A DNA stretch of 64,000 nt from Daphnia pulex (GCF_021134715.1 NC_060024.1:8494001-8558000); one strand, 5' to 3'; positions 47,893-59,032 are shown, counted from the stretch's first letter. Made by a program: numbers and translations. The notes: a model not told the origin generated them from the letters alone.

Positions 47893-50785
47893 TTAACCAA
47901 TAGGTTTCCTTGGAGTGGTTGTTGGTTTGTTGGTACTTGTTGATAGTTTCAAGGTAGTAGGTTTAGAAGAAGATGGTTTAGAGGTGGTTGGTGTAGCAGT
48001 GGGTTTGGCAGTGGTAGGTTTAACAGAAGTGGGTTTGTAAGTGGTAGATTTAATAGAAGTGGATTTGGGAGTGGTCGGTTTAGTAGAAGTGAGTTTGGAG
48101 GTTGTTGTAGTTGCATCTCCACAACAAACAGCTACTTGAGTGGCAAATACATCCAATGCGGGAAAGAAGTCTTGGCTCACTGGCAAAATTTGGGAGGCAG
48201 GCAAAGTAAAACCGTACGTGCCTGTATCCGCAAGTTCAAAAGTATAACTATACTTGATGCCAACTGATTTAGCCCAGTCGTCCGAACCACCTTAACAGAA
48301 ACACACATAATATTTTATTAATCAATGGTAATTACGTTATAAAATACCTGCAGCAGCATAAAGTAGATCGGCTGAATTACCAACGGAAAATTTATATTTA
48401 ACGAATTTAGAAACGGTTTTGTTGGCAAGTGCCAACATATCGTTATAGTCAGGTGGATAAGCAACATCATACCCCCATGGGATTAGTGCGTACTGTCCAT
48501 AGCTATGCAGGGTTAGGTAAAGCTTGAAAAAGCAGTAGTCAAATTTCTGCCTTTTTATTAATAAAAGTGGGATTAAATAAATGTTACTTTGATTTGATTG
48601 GCCTTTCCCAAAATGAAATTTGAAGTGGCGTTTGTTTCAGGCTCTGAGAAAGCTTTGGTCCCTTTGTAAATTTCGGAACACGGATCTGTGCTGGTGCCAA
48701 GACCACCCCACTACATAATTTGTGTTAAAAGTGGTATTAAGACTAGGTTTAACTAGAGCAATTTTTTGGATAAGTAAATATTTCTTAAAAATGATTATAA
48801 TTGTTTCGAAAATATTTCTTAAATATCTGAAAGAATTGTCAACGTTTTTACTTTTTTAAAGAATTTTAAGGTATTACCTAAATATTTCTCTGAAATATGA
48901 GTTACGCAGAAATATTTCGGCGTGAACGCGAATAAGAGAAATTTTTGATAAGTGTTTATCCTTTTTTAAGGGGGGGGGTATTTACTTTTGTCTTTCAAAA
49001 AAGCTCTATTGTAGCCTACGCTTTACATTAAAATAGTAAATTTATAAATTATAATCCAAAAATGTTAAATAAAATTAAAATTTTCGTGGTCATGCAGGAG
49101 GAAAATGCTCACTTTATAACCAAAGTTACGATTGGGGTCAACACCTCGACAACTTGATGAGCTTGTCAATGAACGAGTTTTACGCCAAAGCCGATCAGTA
49201 ACAAATGAATACTCATAACCTTTTAAGAAGAAGTAATTAAAACAAAATCAATTAATTGCAGCAGAAAATGCGTAGGATACCATCGGGATTCATGACGGGC
49301 ATTATGTACCACACGACATTTGTCAGAAGCTTTGCGTTTGCTGGCACTTCCACAAGTTGTTGAATAAAATAACTGGCAACTGCTGGAGCAATCCATTCAC
49401 GAGCGTGAATTCCTAACGTTTTCAATTAAAAATCTAAATATTTGAGTGTATCTTAATTAAGTCTGATAATAAGACAATAGCCTACCTCCGTCGATCCATA
49501 TAGCGGGTTTTGTGCCGGGAGACGAAGAGTTTGAAATGCGAAGAACGTATAGCGGTCTTTTTTCGTATGAGATGCCAATGTTAATTAGGGAAACAACGCT
49601 TGGATAAGTGACAGCCAGATAATTCATGTAACCATATATGTCACTTAGTCGATGGTAGCTAGTCCAGGTCATGTTATAAGCTGTTAAGAAATACAGAATA
49701 CACCATTATATAATTATTTTGACTAAATTTGAAGGTCCATCCTATGTCTATAGATTAAAAATTAAGACAACAACACAAGAGCTGCTGCTGGGTCCCACAG
49801 GGGCACAAGGAGATAAAAATGGCTTATAGGATGGGAGGGGAAAAGACGAAATAAATCTTTCACAAAATTTTCATATCATATCTCGATCAATAAACTCAGG
49901 AAAGAAAATTTCTTTTGGTTGGTGGTTTAGAACACCAATAAACGTTCCCATAAAAATTAGGCCTCTCCCTCAAATAAGATAAAATTAAGAAACTCAAACA
50001 GGAATCCAAAATTTCTCCGGAAAAGGTTTCGTCATTCTGGATCCGCAGGAAAATCTGGCGTGTAGATACGAATGAGGACATTTTTTAAAAAATATTTTTA
50101 AGGCTTTTTCTTAAATTAGATCTGGAAAAATGCGATGGTAATCCGGCCTACTTGAGATGTGGATCAATGGTTAAAAAACGCCCTTTAATCATAATAAGGT
50201 ATAACTTCTAACTTTGGTAAAATTTCATCTTTTGAAGTCATATTAAGTAAAAACTAAATTGGCGAATTACATCTTGTCAATCTCATAATATATATAAAAT
50301 TTAAGGTAAACAGATAGAATAATAAATAATTTAAGTTAAAATATGCGAGGCTTTACGTGCTGTTTTGGAATTGCGGATATTTGCGTTCAAATTTTGGTTG
50401 TTGATTGCCCTCTGTAAGTCTCCGATCGTGACGACATGTGTAATATTTGCACGCGTCATTTTATTTTCCAGTTTTTTCTTTAATTCAGGTGGAATTAACA
50501 AATCCACAGGGGTATTGACCAATTTTGCTTCATTCAAAACTGTCAGACCTTTTTTCAAATAATCAGTAATGGAAATTTTGTGTTAAAATTTGAAAACGTA
50601 TTAGAATTACCGTATGTTTTACTAATTTTCATAAGAAACTGATTTTCTTCAATTGTACTTGGGGTTATTCTCCACACTTGAAATTTTGAATAGGAAACGA
50701 CATTTTTTTCTGCTGGGGAAGCTGGAAAGGTGACCACAAACCCGGTTAGGGTGACAAAAAAACCAAAAAGAAGGCCCAGTGACAT
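47893..50785 (-). CDS. Zinc carboxypeptidase, M14 A/B family, secreted, complete, 8 exons
   Basis: Removes C-terminal residues from peptides; secreted, probably digestive. Exons in transcript order: 50785-50611, 50548-50357, 49680-49486, 49412-49281, 49219-49113, 48710-48588, 48522-48348, 48290-47893. The sum is 1497 bases in frame (498 residues). Signal peptide [18 protein letters not shown], then an activation propeptide (about 25-130). The catalytic domain has the zinc ligands His190 and Glu193 (GIHAREW), His314 (LTLHSYGQ) and the general base Glu385 ([11 protein letters not shown]). DPNRNF carries the substrate-carboxylate-binding Asn-Arg pair. GGSDDW places Asp370 at the position that sets basic-residue specificity in carboxypeptidase B (Ile in CPA). 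The C-terminal tail of about 70 residues is a Thr/Ser/Lys/Pro repeat ([19 protein letters not shown]), probably O-glycosylated and not usual in the family. Confidence 0.95.
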
Positions 50786-50805
50786 TCTGTTGGTGTAAGT
50801 TGGAA

Positions 50806-51200
50806 TATAGACGTTATTAGTATCCAAAAGTATGGGTCAAGCCGACACACTAGCGGCGCGTTGCAGTGTGATGGGGTGCCGTGAACAGCCGATTTTTATT
50901 TGGCTCGCCCGATGTGGTTTCTCTATAGGAGTGCATGAAGAAAATGATTTCGATTGGTGGAAGTGAATGCACTCCGCAAAGTCCACATGCTGCCTCCTGC
51001 TGGGACCCCCGAGCCTATTGGGCATTATGCGGAGTGCATTCACTTCGACCAATCGAAATCATTTTTGTCATGCACTCCTATAGAGCAACCACATCGGACG
51101 AGCCAAATAAAAAGCGGCTGTTCACGGCACCCCTTCACACAGCAACGCGCCGCTAGGGTGTCGGCTTGACCCATACTGTTGGATACTAATAACGTCTATA
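50806..51200. mobile_element. Foldback element next to the carboxypeptidase start
   Basis: A near-perfect inverted repeat of 395 bases. The left arm begins TATAGACGTTATTAGTATCC (50806) and the right arm is its reverse complement ending at 51200. Arms of about 175 bases share GTATGGGTCAAGCCGACAC, GGCGCGTTGC, CGGCTGTTCACGGCACCCC-like and TTCGATTGGT blocks around a loop of about 45 bases near 51000. No coding capacity. Flanks could be a TA duplication but this is uncertain. Confidence 0.85.
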
Positions 51201-51589
51201 AACATTTTCTGTAGGGAACATTTAACATTTTAATCTTTTTATTTAAAATATTTTAGGCCTTTTCTGCATTTCATTTCATAAGAGACTTTCAAAAAATATG
51301 TAAACTAAATTTTTAAAATATTTCTCAAGAATGTTCAAATTTTGTTTTTCTATTTTTTTTCAAGAATTCAGTTAAAACTATCACGCACTCATCTGCTTTT
51401 GAAAATAAGCAGATTTTGCTTGGATGATCCCAACACTCAGTATAATTGACTTTTCAATAAAAAGTGAAACATTTAAGCCTTATTAAAAAGCCAAAATTAA
51501 AATCAATTTCTTGAGAAAAAAGGATTTACATAAAATATATGTATAGTGAACGAAAGGAAAAAGAAATATTATAGAACATTTTACTTATA

Positions 51590-52565
51590 CAGTACCCTCA
51601 TGGAGTTTGGAAACACGGCGAGTGTTTTCGCGCTTTTAACACGGCGGCTTACAAGCCAAAGTCTCCCTTTTTTACGCGATAGCTCACGTTTGAGTTATCG
51701 CAAAGCAAATTTTAAAAAATCATCTTGGTGAGGAAAGAATTTCCTTTCACCATGATTTTTTGCAGATTTTAGTGAATTGAAGTTTATCCCCAAAGTGCTA
51801 GATATAAAGTTTGGAAACATCGGCGCGCTCGCCATATGTTTCCAAGCTAAAGTGTATGCTACTTAAAAGATTATAAAAAATTCAAATATATCAATTATTA
51901 CTTGAAACTTGCACCAACGGTAGTGTACATTTGGACAAAGTTTCAAATTTTTCTAATAATACGCTGATTTTTGCCGATTTTTTATTATATGTTGATTTTT
52001 CTTCTCACGTCGCGTGGAGCGTATTCTGCCCCGGGGGAAGAATAGAAGAGGGAAAACCGCCGGACCCCTTTGTTCTCCCCTATTCTCTTCCCTCTATTCC
52101 CCCCCGGGCTAGGATTTCGTCCCTGCGCCACCAAAATTAATCGCCATGTTTTCTTTAAAAAATCGGAAAAAATCAGCGCATCATTAGAAAAATTTGAAAC
52201 TTTGTCCAAATGTTCACGACTATGTCGTCTACCGTTGGTGCAAGTTTCAAGTAATAATTGATATATTTGAATTTTTTATAATCTTTTAAGTAGCATACAC
52301 TTTAGCTTGGAAACATATGGCGAGCGCGCCGATGTTTCCAAACTTTATATCTAGCACTTTGGGGATAAACTTCAATTCACTAAAATCTGCAAAAAATCAT
52401 GGTGAAAGGAAATTCTTTCCTCACCAAGATGATTTTTTTTTAATTTGCTTTGCAATAACTCAAACGTGAGTTATCGCGTAAAAAAGGGAGACACTTTGGC
52501 CCGTAAGCCACCGTGTTAGAAGCGCGGAAACACTCGCCGTGTTTCCAAACTTCATGAGGGTACTG
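51590..52565. mobile_element. 976-base foldback element, hAT-like ends
   Basis: Long inverted arms (about 51590-51990 and 52150-52565) begin CAGTACCCTCATG. Flanking 8-base sequences TACTTATA (51582-51589) and TGCTTATA (52566-52573) match at seven of eight positions, as expected for an 8-base target-site duplication. The centre holds a second, G/C-rich palindrome (about 52028-52110, CCCCGGGGGAAGAATAG and its complement-like partner). It encodes no transposase. hAT assignment is by duplication length only. Confidence 0.85.
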
Positions 52566-52639
52566 TGCTTATATGGAATATGGGTTAAATATAAGAACCA
52601 AAAATGTCTCTATAGTGTATAGCTTAGGTAGATATAGCA

Positions 52640-53095
52640 AGTGTATTTTTTTAAATTAAATTCAGTAAAAGTTTTAAAATGACACTTATTAATTTTAGGG
52701 TAAATCATAAAGTGTGACTGATATAAATTCACAAGATAAATTTAAAAATTATTATTTCTTGAGCGAATAAATTAGAAACTTGCCGTATAAGGTTAAAGAG
52801 TTCTCTTCGGAAAGTGACTTGGCGAATGACTGTCTTTTCGTGTAGTAGCTGCAAACTGCAATGAATTATAGACACAGAAACATTTCGTTCTTATTCTTTT
52901 CAACTATAGCATTTGTGCAACTATGCACCTGTTGTTGTTCCTTTAAATCTAAAATGACGTTCATAACTGCTACAGTTGTGGTGCCCTTGGACAAACTGGG
53001 CGTATCATTTCGAATAAAAAAGGAATATCTGCAGTTGAATCTAGCATGTGTTTGGAACTGTTGGCTATGTAACAGAACACTTGCGTAGATAAAAA
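52640..53095. repeat. Orphan copy of the cuticle-gene 5' flank
   Basis: This stretch aligns in the same orientation with 59130-59585. Shared words include ACTTGCCGTATAAGGTTAA, AAGTGACTTGGC, GCTGCAAACTGCAATGAATT, AACATTTCGTTCTTATTC, AACTATGCACCTGTT, TATCTGCAGTTGAATCTAGC and TGTAAC-GAACACTTG. No cuticle coding sequence lies beside it, so it is a relic of a third copy of the locus. The 75-codon frame at 52861-53088 falls inside this repeat and is not conserved in the other copy. Confidence 0.8.
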
Positions 53096-53099
53096 ATAT

Positions 53100-53765
53100 G
53101 TGGAATTGTGGGGAATGGAAATTTGTGCTTAGACCGGACCCATCTTGGACACTGTTCTATGTTAGACAGGGTCGGGAAAAATAGTTAAAATGATTTTCAA
53201 AATCAAATTTTTCTATTGGTTATTTTTTAAAATGTAAACATTAACTGTACCAAGTTTCATGAAAATCCCGTGGTTATTTCCAAATAAATAAAAAAAATGG
53301 AAAAAATCAAAAAAATTTCCCAATAACGGTGCCATTGTGCCCAAGAGACAAATTAACGCTCACGCCAATGCATAGGCCAGTCATTCGTCTACACTATTCA
53401 CCCAAATTTTTATTTTGAAGTTTTATAGTTTAGACGTAATTCATATTTCAGTAGAAGATGGTCTATGGGGACCATTTGGGGACAAGAAAATTAGCTTATC
53501 TTGATGAGAAACTATTGCGTCACCTACATTAGCCCTATCTAAAAGTTACAATTCTTCCCTATACGAAATTTGAAGTGTTCATTTCCAAATTTGGTTCGGG
53601 GTTTCACTACGTTGCTATCTACATTTCCTATTTTTTTCATAATTCTGTATTCGTCCCATCCCTCTTTTGATACCCGGTCTAACCTGGTAAGGCGTCTGTC
53701 CAATACTACCCCAGTCTGGCTCAAAAACACAAAAAATTGAAACTCTTATAACTTTTTAAATTTTT
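53100..53765 (-). repeat. Dispersed repeat, copy 2 (reverse orientation)
   Basis: The reverse complement of 53670-53740 reads GGTAGTATTGGACAGACGCC, then TTACCAGGTTAGACC, matching 46225-46275. The remainder is AT-rich and diverged. Confidence 0.55.
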
Positions 53766-54640
53766 AACGTACTCCACACAAAATAACAAAACTATTTAGT
53801 ACTATTACTCAATACCTTTCAAAATTACTACGTAAAATATAAATTAGCAGGAGGGGCTACTTTGGCGCTTAGTTATGTTGAAACATAACGAAATATTTTG
53901 ATATTTTTTACAATGGTTTCAACGATCGAAGTTGCAAAAAAGGATGGGAGAGATTGGGAGAGAAAGACGTGAATAACACGAATAATGCAAATGGCATCGC
54001 TGAATATAACTTAGAAGACTTGGAAATCGTTCAAACGGGGGTTTCATGAAAAGCTTCACATCTCGGCCTTCTAAAAACAAAGAAAAACGCAAGTAAGAAA
54101 ATTGAATTTCAAAACACAGATTGTATTTTTTTTCATTGTTTTTCCCTCGATTCACTCTCAGCAGTGTTACCATATCTCAAAATCTTCCTCCGTGAGGCGA
54201 GAAAGATAAAGATTTCGATGACGAGGCTAGTTATCTTTGTATAATCACATTGATCCCGTTTCTGGTTTTTTAATCGCAACCAACTGTGGTGTGCATTTAT
54301 ACATCAGTAATGAAATCCCTCCCCTTTCCCTCCCTAAAATCCAGAGGAAAATTAATATGGGAGGGATCTGGTATGGGACAAAGGAAAAATAAAACAAAAT
54401 TGTTCTTAATTTATTCTCTATTTATGTTTTATTTCAGATTGAAATTTCTGTTTCGTGAAAAATACGGAATAATAACCGCATTTAGACAGCTTTTAATTCA
54501 ACGGCTTTATTTTCACTGTCTAGTTGGACTCAATTACACCGATTTTCGTTTTGTCTTCGAATAGTATTAAGGTCTCTAGGCTTGATGACAGGTTTCCCTT
54601 TAGCGAGAACAACTTCTTGGACGGCGATTGATGCTTCTTC
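53766..54640. other. Intergenic DNA, no feature recognised
   Basis: AT-rich sequence with no supported gene or repeat structure. Confidence 0.4.
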
Positions 54641-55420
54641 CTATCGACCATTTTAAAGTCTCGAGGTATCGACAGGGCCAAAAATTGTGCGACGGGCGAC
54701 CGAATGATTGGTCTACCATAACACGTGACTAGCAGATCAATCAAATGAGTCTTTTAAGCGGGTTTTGGAGCAAAAAATTCAGATGAATTCGTTCGATCAA
54801 TTTTTTAGTTTGATCGAACTCAAACTCATCGACGATGAGTTGATCACGCGATCAACTCAAAATAAGTTTGAGTTCAATCTAACTCATCTTTGCGATCAAC
54901 TAACCTCGCCATCTAACGTTGAAAAAACTGAGGAGAATTTTCTAGATTTCGATGACTCAGATTTTGGGGGAACATAACTCTATTTCTCACCTGTAGATTG
55001 GCGTGGAGCGGGATATTTTGAGTGTAGGATTGATTTCACTAAAAAATGCAGGAACCTCCCCTTTTTATTTGGCAATGTTGTATGCAAAAAGCAGACAGAA
55101 TAAACAGACAAATTTAAAATTCAATTACGCAAAATTTTAGGTGAATTGTATTTCACCTAAATTGAATTAAGCAAAACCCATTTTTGCGTGAATTTAATTC
55201 ACTTCAGCTGAATAAAAGCTGCATTGAATTTTTGCGCCAGAATGCGCCTTTAAGGTCAGTCCACAGCAACAATGAGCAATGGATTCATAAGCAGAATCAA
55301 GAAAACCTTGCAAAATCAGTCCCACCAGCCACCACTACGGAACGTACTAGTCGACAAGTCGCACGGCATATTGCTCTGCGGATACCTTTAGACTTTAAAA
55401 AGGTCTATAGTCGGAAATGC
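54640..55420. repeat. Inverted duplicated segment, possible transposase relic
   Basis: The segment 54640-54720 read on the minus strand and 55345-55420 read on the plus strand align at DNA level (GATACCT..AGACTTTAAAA.GGTC.ATAG). Both give a similar peptide (LALSIPRDFKMVDRKK and IALRIPLDFKKVYSRK). The peptide resembles the region before the C-terminal cysteine motif in piggyBac-like transposases, but the match is weak. Between them lies a palindrome-rich stretch (54800-54900). Confidence 0.45.
54800..54905. repeat. Palindrome-rich stretch
   Basis: Contains GAGTTGATCACGCGATCAAC and inverted pairs GAACTCAAACT/AGTTTGAGTTC. The open frame 54765-54977 overlaps it and has no recognisable domain. 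Confidence 0.55.
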
Positions 55421-55555
55421 TCAGCTTTGGTTGTAGCTACTTCGGTAGTATCTGGTCCGGTATAAACGAAACCGTATGGAGCTGGTCCTAGTTTATCCTG
55501 ATCGTGATATTGGTTTGAAAAAGATGCTGAATAACCAACGTAGCCGGTATGTCGA
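55400..55555 (-). pseudogene. Cuticle-protein relic
   Basis: The minus strand reads HTGYVGYSASFSNQYHDQDK, then LGPAPYGFVYTGP, then a stop after KAEHFRL. This aligns with the N-terminus of the two intact neighbours (GFYGYPATSQFHAQDVLGQ, then ASYGYAYPG). It has a stop upstream and lacks the signal-peptide exon and the rest of the protein, so it is a broken family member. The plus-strand frame in this interval is its shadow. Confidence 0.7.
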
Positions 55556-55658
55556 GAATATCTGACTCTGTTTCAATCTTGTATTGAGAACATAGAATGA
55601 ATACAGTTGAGAAAGTGATGGGTAAAACTGAATACTGAATAGTTACGAGGGAGAAACT

Positions 55659-55679
55659 GAGAGAGAGAGAGAGAGAGAG
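55659..55679. repeat. (GA)n microsatellite
   Basis: About ten GA units. Confidence 0.85.
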
Positions 55680-56084
55680 TCAACCTGCCGTGATGCGGGC
55701 GAGGCGACGTCTACAAAGAGAGGGCAAGAGAGAGAGAGAAGACCTACCTCGGCGGAGCCAAGGTCGCTTCTTGAGATTTCTAGAACAAAGAGGGGGCATT
55801 AGAAAAAGGGGGGTGAGACAGGGTGACAAAATGAGGGGGGCAACGTTGCAATGTGTTGAGAAATTGGGAGGGAAATGGATATTTCCGACACGGTAAAAAC
55901 TGAACGAGCAGGAACAAGCACACCAAAGCAGCGTACCCAGTGGTAATTTAAATGGACTATTATTCAAACTATTGTAACATCATTTTCTGATTCGCATTTT
56001 CTACTCGCACTTAACGTGAAACGCAAAGTGATGACACTTGACTAAAGCAATTGGCTGCTCATTGAAATCCTCTAAACGATATAA

Positions 56085-56545
56085 TACATTTTTCTTTCAA
56101 ATTGTGTGCTCAATGTTACTGTATTTAACGAAATCGGAAAAAGACACTGCGTATATAATTAATTATCTTGCTTATGAGAGAGCGAAAGCATCCTAGCCAT
56201 TTCTCAATCTTTTGATATTTTGACTTTTTGGACACCCAGTCAGTCTCAGTCAACTTGAATATACAAAATAGATAGAGGCTAGAAACTGAAACTGTATATT
56301 CGTCTCTAATTTCATTACATATTCAAGATTTCAGAACGTGACGACCGTGGCGTACAAGTTATAATTAGTCACAGGCTTCATACCATATAGATTCCCGTTT
56401 CTCGTTCTCGTTTGAAGGTCATTAACTTATTTTAATTGGTTATCGTGTTTTCAGTTTCTGGTTTCTAATTTCTTGTTTAATATATTTATATCCGAACTCG
56501 GCAGAGTTGAATTCAACATCAAATAATGGTGTCTTCCACGGGAAT
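56085..56545. repeat. Duplicated 3' flank of the cuticle locus, copy A
   Basis: Aligns with 62010-62450 in the same orientation. Shared words: TTTTTCTTTCAAAT, CTTGCTTATG-GAGAGCGAAAG, TTTCTCAATC, CCCAGTCAGTC, AACTTGAATAT, GGCTAGAAACTGAAACTG and GTGACGACCGTG-CG-TGACGTACAAGTT. The alignment resumes at 57845 after an insertion of about 1.3 kb. Confidence 0.8.
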
Positions 56546-56682
56546 AAGTATGAGGAGAGAACGGGGCAAGTCAGGTAGTGTGTAAACCCACCGTTTTTCT
56601 TCCTCTGCTAATCGAGGGATTGCATTTTTAAATTACCTGTTATGGTCTTTACTTATGCGCATCTTTAAAAAAGTTACTGAAA

Positions 56683-57291
56683 TAGGGGAGACTGGGGCTG
56701 CTTGGGACATTTTCAGAAAAATAAACTTTTAATATTTTTAATTAGTTAAAAACTATAAATTTTTGTTAAACTGTTTGTATGTGTTTTAAAGCCTATCATG
56801 TATCATTTCCTCTATTTCAAACAATTTTTAGAATTTTTTTATTAAATTATACCTCGAACTAAAAGTATTTTAATGAAAGGAACTTTTTTGTCAAACACGA
56901 AAAAAGCACGGGGTTGGTTTGGGACACGCGAGTAAAATCGAATTTTCATAGTGTAATTTTGAGATTCATTGCATTCTGTTATAGCCATTCGATTCAGAAT
57001 AAAATTTCCCTTCTGATGGTGTACAACAGTTATTGTTAATCTTTTGGTTTAATCCTAAAAAGTCAAAAACTGTTTTTAGTTTAAAGTCTTAGAAACTTCG
57101 ATCAATATATATTTTTAAAAATATTTTTCCTCTAGTGACTAAACGGCTAATTACAATTGAATATTTTTTTGCAACATGTGTCTAATGATTTCCCATGTTT
57201 GGTAAAAAAATAATTTTTTTAAACGATGGTAACATACCAAAACTGCGTTGTCCCACTTAACCCCTGTCCCACCCAGCCCTGGTCTCCCCTA
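56683..57291. mobile_element. MITE with TA duplication inside the cuticle locus
   Basis: Terminal inverted repeats of about 25 bases begin GGGGAGAC and share GGGCTG and TGGGACA (about 21 of 25 identical). TA dinucleotides flank both ends (56683-56684 and 57290-57291). The interior is AT-rich and non-coding. It lies within the 1.3-kb insertion of copy A that is absent from copy B. Confidence 0.8.
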
Positions 57292-58063
57292 GTCCAAGTA
57301 GTATGGGAACCACAAATAAAATAATTTTTTTACCCATAAATCGTGTTGGCCATTTTGTTTTCTTTTTTTTCTTTTGTGGACTTCCCTAATAACTTAAAAA
57401 TTTAGAAAAAAATAGTTTTTAGAAGGAAATTTTTTCCTTTTCCAGAAAATAATTTTTTTAAAACTATATTTATGGTTGAAAACGTTATAATATAATACAC
57501 CTTTTCTCGGGGCAAATTGCTGGGTTAGAAATAGGAGGGACAATTTTTCGGACGGGACAATTTCATCACGCCATCGCCAGGTGTTCTTTTAGCTCATAAG
57601 AATAATATGAGCCGTTCTACCCCGTTCACATGAACATGTTGCCCGAACATGAACTCGATCACACCCCTTCATTTTCAAAGCGCTTTTGGTTTTTTAAACA
57701 GAGCAATTTGTCATAAACTAAAAATACGCCTCTGATAGCCAATTTTTTCCTCTTTTTAAAGCCTAGCAGGAATAAAAATATTAAGAAATAAAGAAGTCGA
57801 GGCTTAAAAACTAAAAAAGCGTCAACTATGCCGATTGTCCCCTATTGGTGATGTCCAAACACTTACGCGAATAATAAGAGAAAAAATTTAAATGTGAATA
57901 AAAATTCAGCTCGTTCCAGAAAACAAAATTTAAAATGTAATTCCTGCCAAACCAATCTCCAATACCATCTCACATTATACCAAGAGCAATAACAATAAAC
58001 GATTGAAAGGGTTGGAAAACGAATCAACAAGGAGTCGTATGTTAGCTCAAGAGTGTTTCGGTA

Positions 58064-59032
58064 TTAGTAACCATAGAAAGGGAAAGCAGTTGGGTAAGTT
58101 GTGTAGTACCTAGAGTAAGGGAGGGTAGCATAGGGATAATAAGGATAGGTCTTAAGAACGGGTGTGACTGGAACAACAGCCTGGTCAGGTTGACCGTTCT
58201 GGTTCAAATCGACACTCTTGTACTTGAGGTCATCGAGGAATTGCTGGTCAGGTGCGGGGACAGCGATAACCTGGCGCTTCTTGCGAGAGCTCTCAACAGC
58301 AGTGGGGGTAGCGAAAGGGGCAGCGAAAGGATAAGTGTAACCATAAAGGGCGTAGAGGTAGGCCACAGGGGTGACAACATCGAAGCTCTTTTCTTTGAGG
58401 TCAAATTTTGTGATATTAGGTGGAGGATCAGCCTCGGCAGTGAAATTCTTCAAGGCAGTCTTTGCAGCCAAGGGAGCGAGAGCAACGTAGTTAAAATAAT
58501 AAGCGGCTGTGTAGGGAAGAGCATAAGGCAGAGCAGAAGGGTAGAAAGGAACCTGGTGCTTAGTGTGGCTAGCGGCGGGTTCGGCAGCATCCTTGGTTGC
58601 GGCCTCTTTGACGAGTTTCGCGTGGTCAATCTTGACAGCAGCTGCTTCAGGGGTATCTTCGGGAGCCACAGGCAAGTTGTTGGACACAAGGTGGAAACCA
58701 TTAACGGCATCGGCGACGTAGTTGACACGAACTTCTCCTTTGAGTCCCATGTAAGGGTAAGAACCCACTTGGTGGCCGAAAATTTCACGGTAGTTGGAAA
58801 CAGCCTGTTCGGTGTAAGCATAGCCATAAGAGGGCTGTCCCAGCAGATCTTGAGCGTGGTACTGGCTGGTGGCAGGATGGCCGTAGAAACCAGTGTAGTC
58901 CTGGGCGGAGGCACAAGCTACGAAGATGCTAAGGATCTGCATAAACAAAAGGTTGAAATTTTGAAGTCAATCACTAGTTTTGTGTTTGTGGGCTAGATAG
59001 GAGTAGGCTATTACATATACCAATACTTTCAT
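58064..59032 (-). CDS. Cuticle protein A (secreted, chitin-binding-4-like), two exons
   Basis: Extracellular structural protein. Exon 1 (59032-59021) encodes only Met-Lys-Val-Leu; exon 2 is 58936-58064. Total 294 residues. Signal peptide MKVLILSIFVACASA, cleaved before QDYTGFYG. An R&R-like region follows (GEVRVNYVADAVNGF, about residues 75-90), then Ala/Pro/Tyr-rich sequence (PSALPYALPYTAAYYFNY), a KSFDVVTP block, and one dibasic site (SRKKRQV). The C-terminus is Tyr/Pro-rich (YPYYPYATLPYSRYY). Compared with gene B it lacks one internal repeat and has a degraded first cleavage site (HTKHQ instead of RTKRQ). The start was chosen by the identical exon structure of gene B. Confidence 0.9.

Noticed and set aside
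50935..51169. Overlapping open frames of about 70 codons on both strands
   Set aside because: They are produced by the inverted-repeat foldback element, which reads similarly in both directions.
52861..53088. 75-codon open frame (MNYRHRNISFLFF...)
   Set aside because: It lies in the duplicated 5' flank of the cuticle locus; the frame is not kept in the copy at 59360-59580.
58190..58996. Plus-strand open frame of 268 codons opposite cuticle gene A
   Set aside because: It is antisense to a gene with signal peptide, splice structure and a paralogue. Its composition follows the biased codon use of the real gene.
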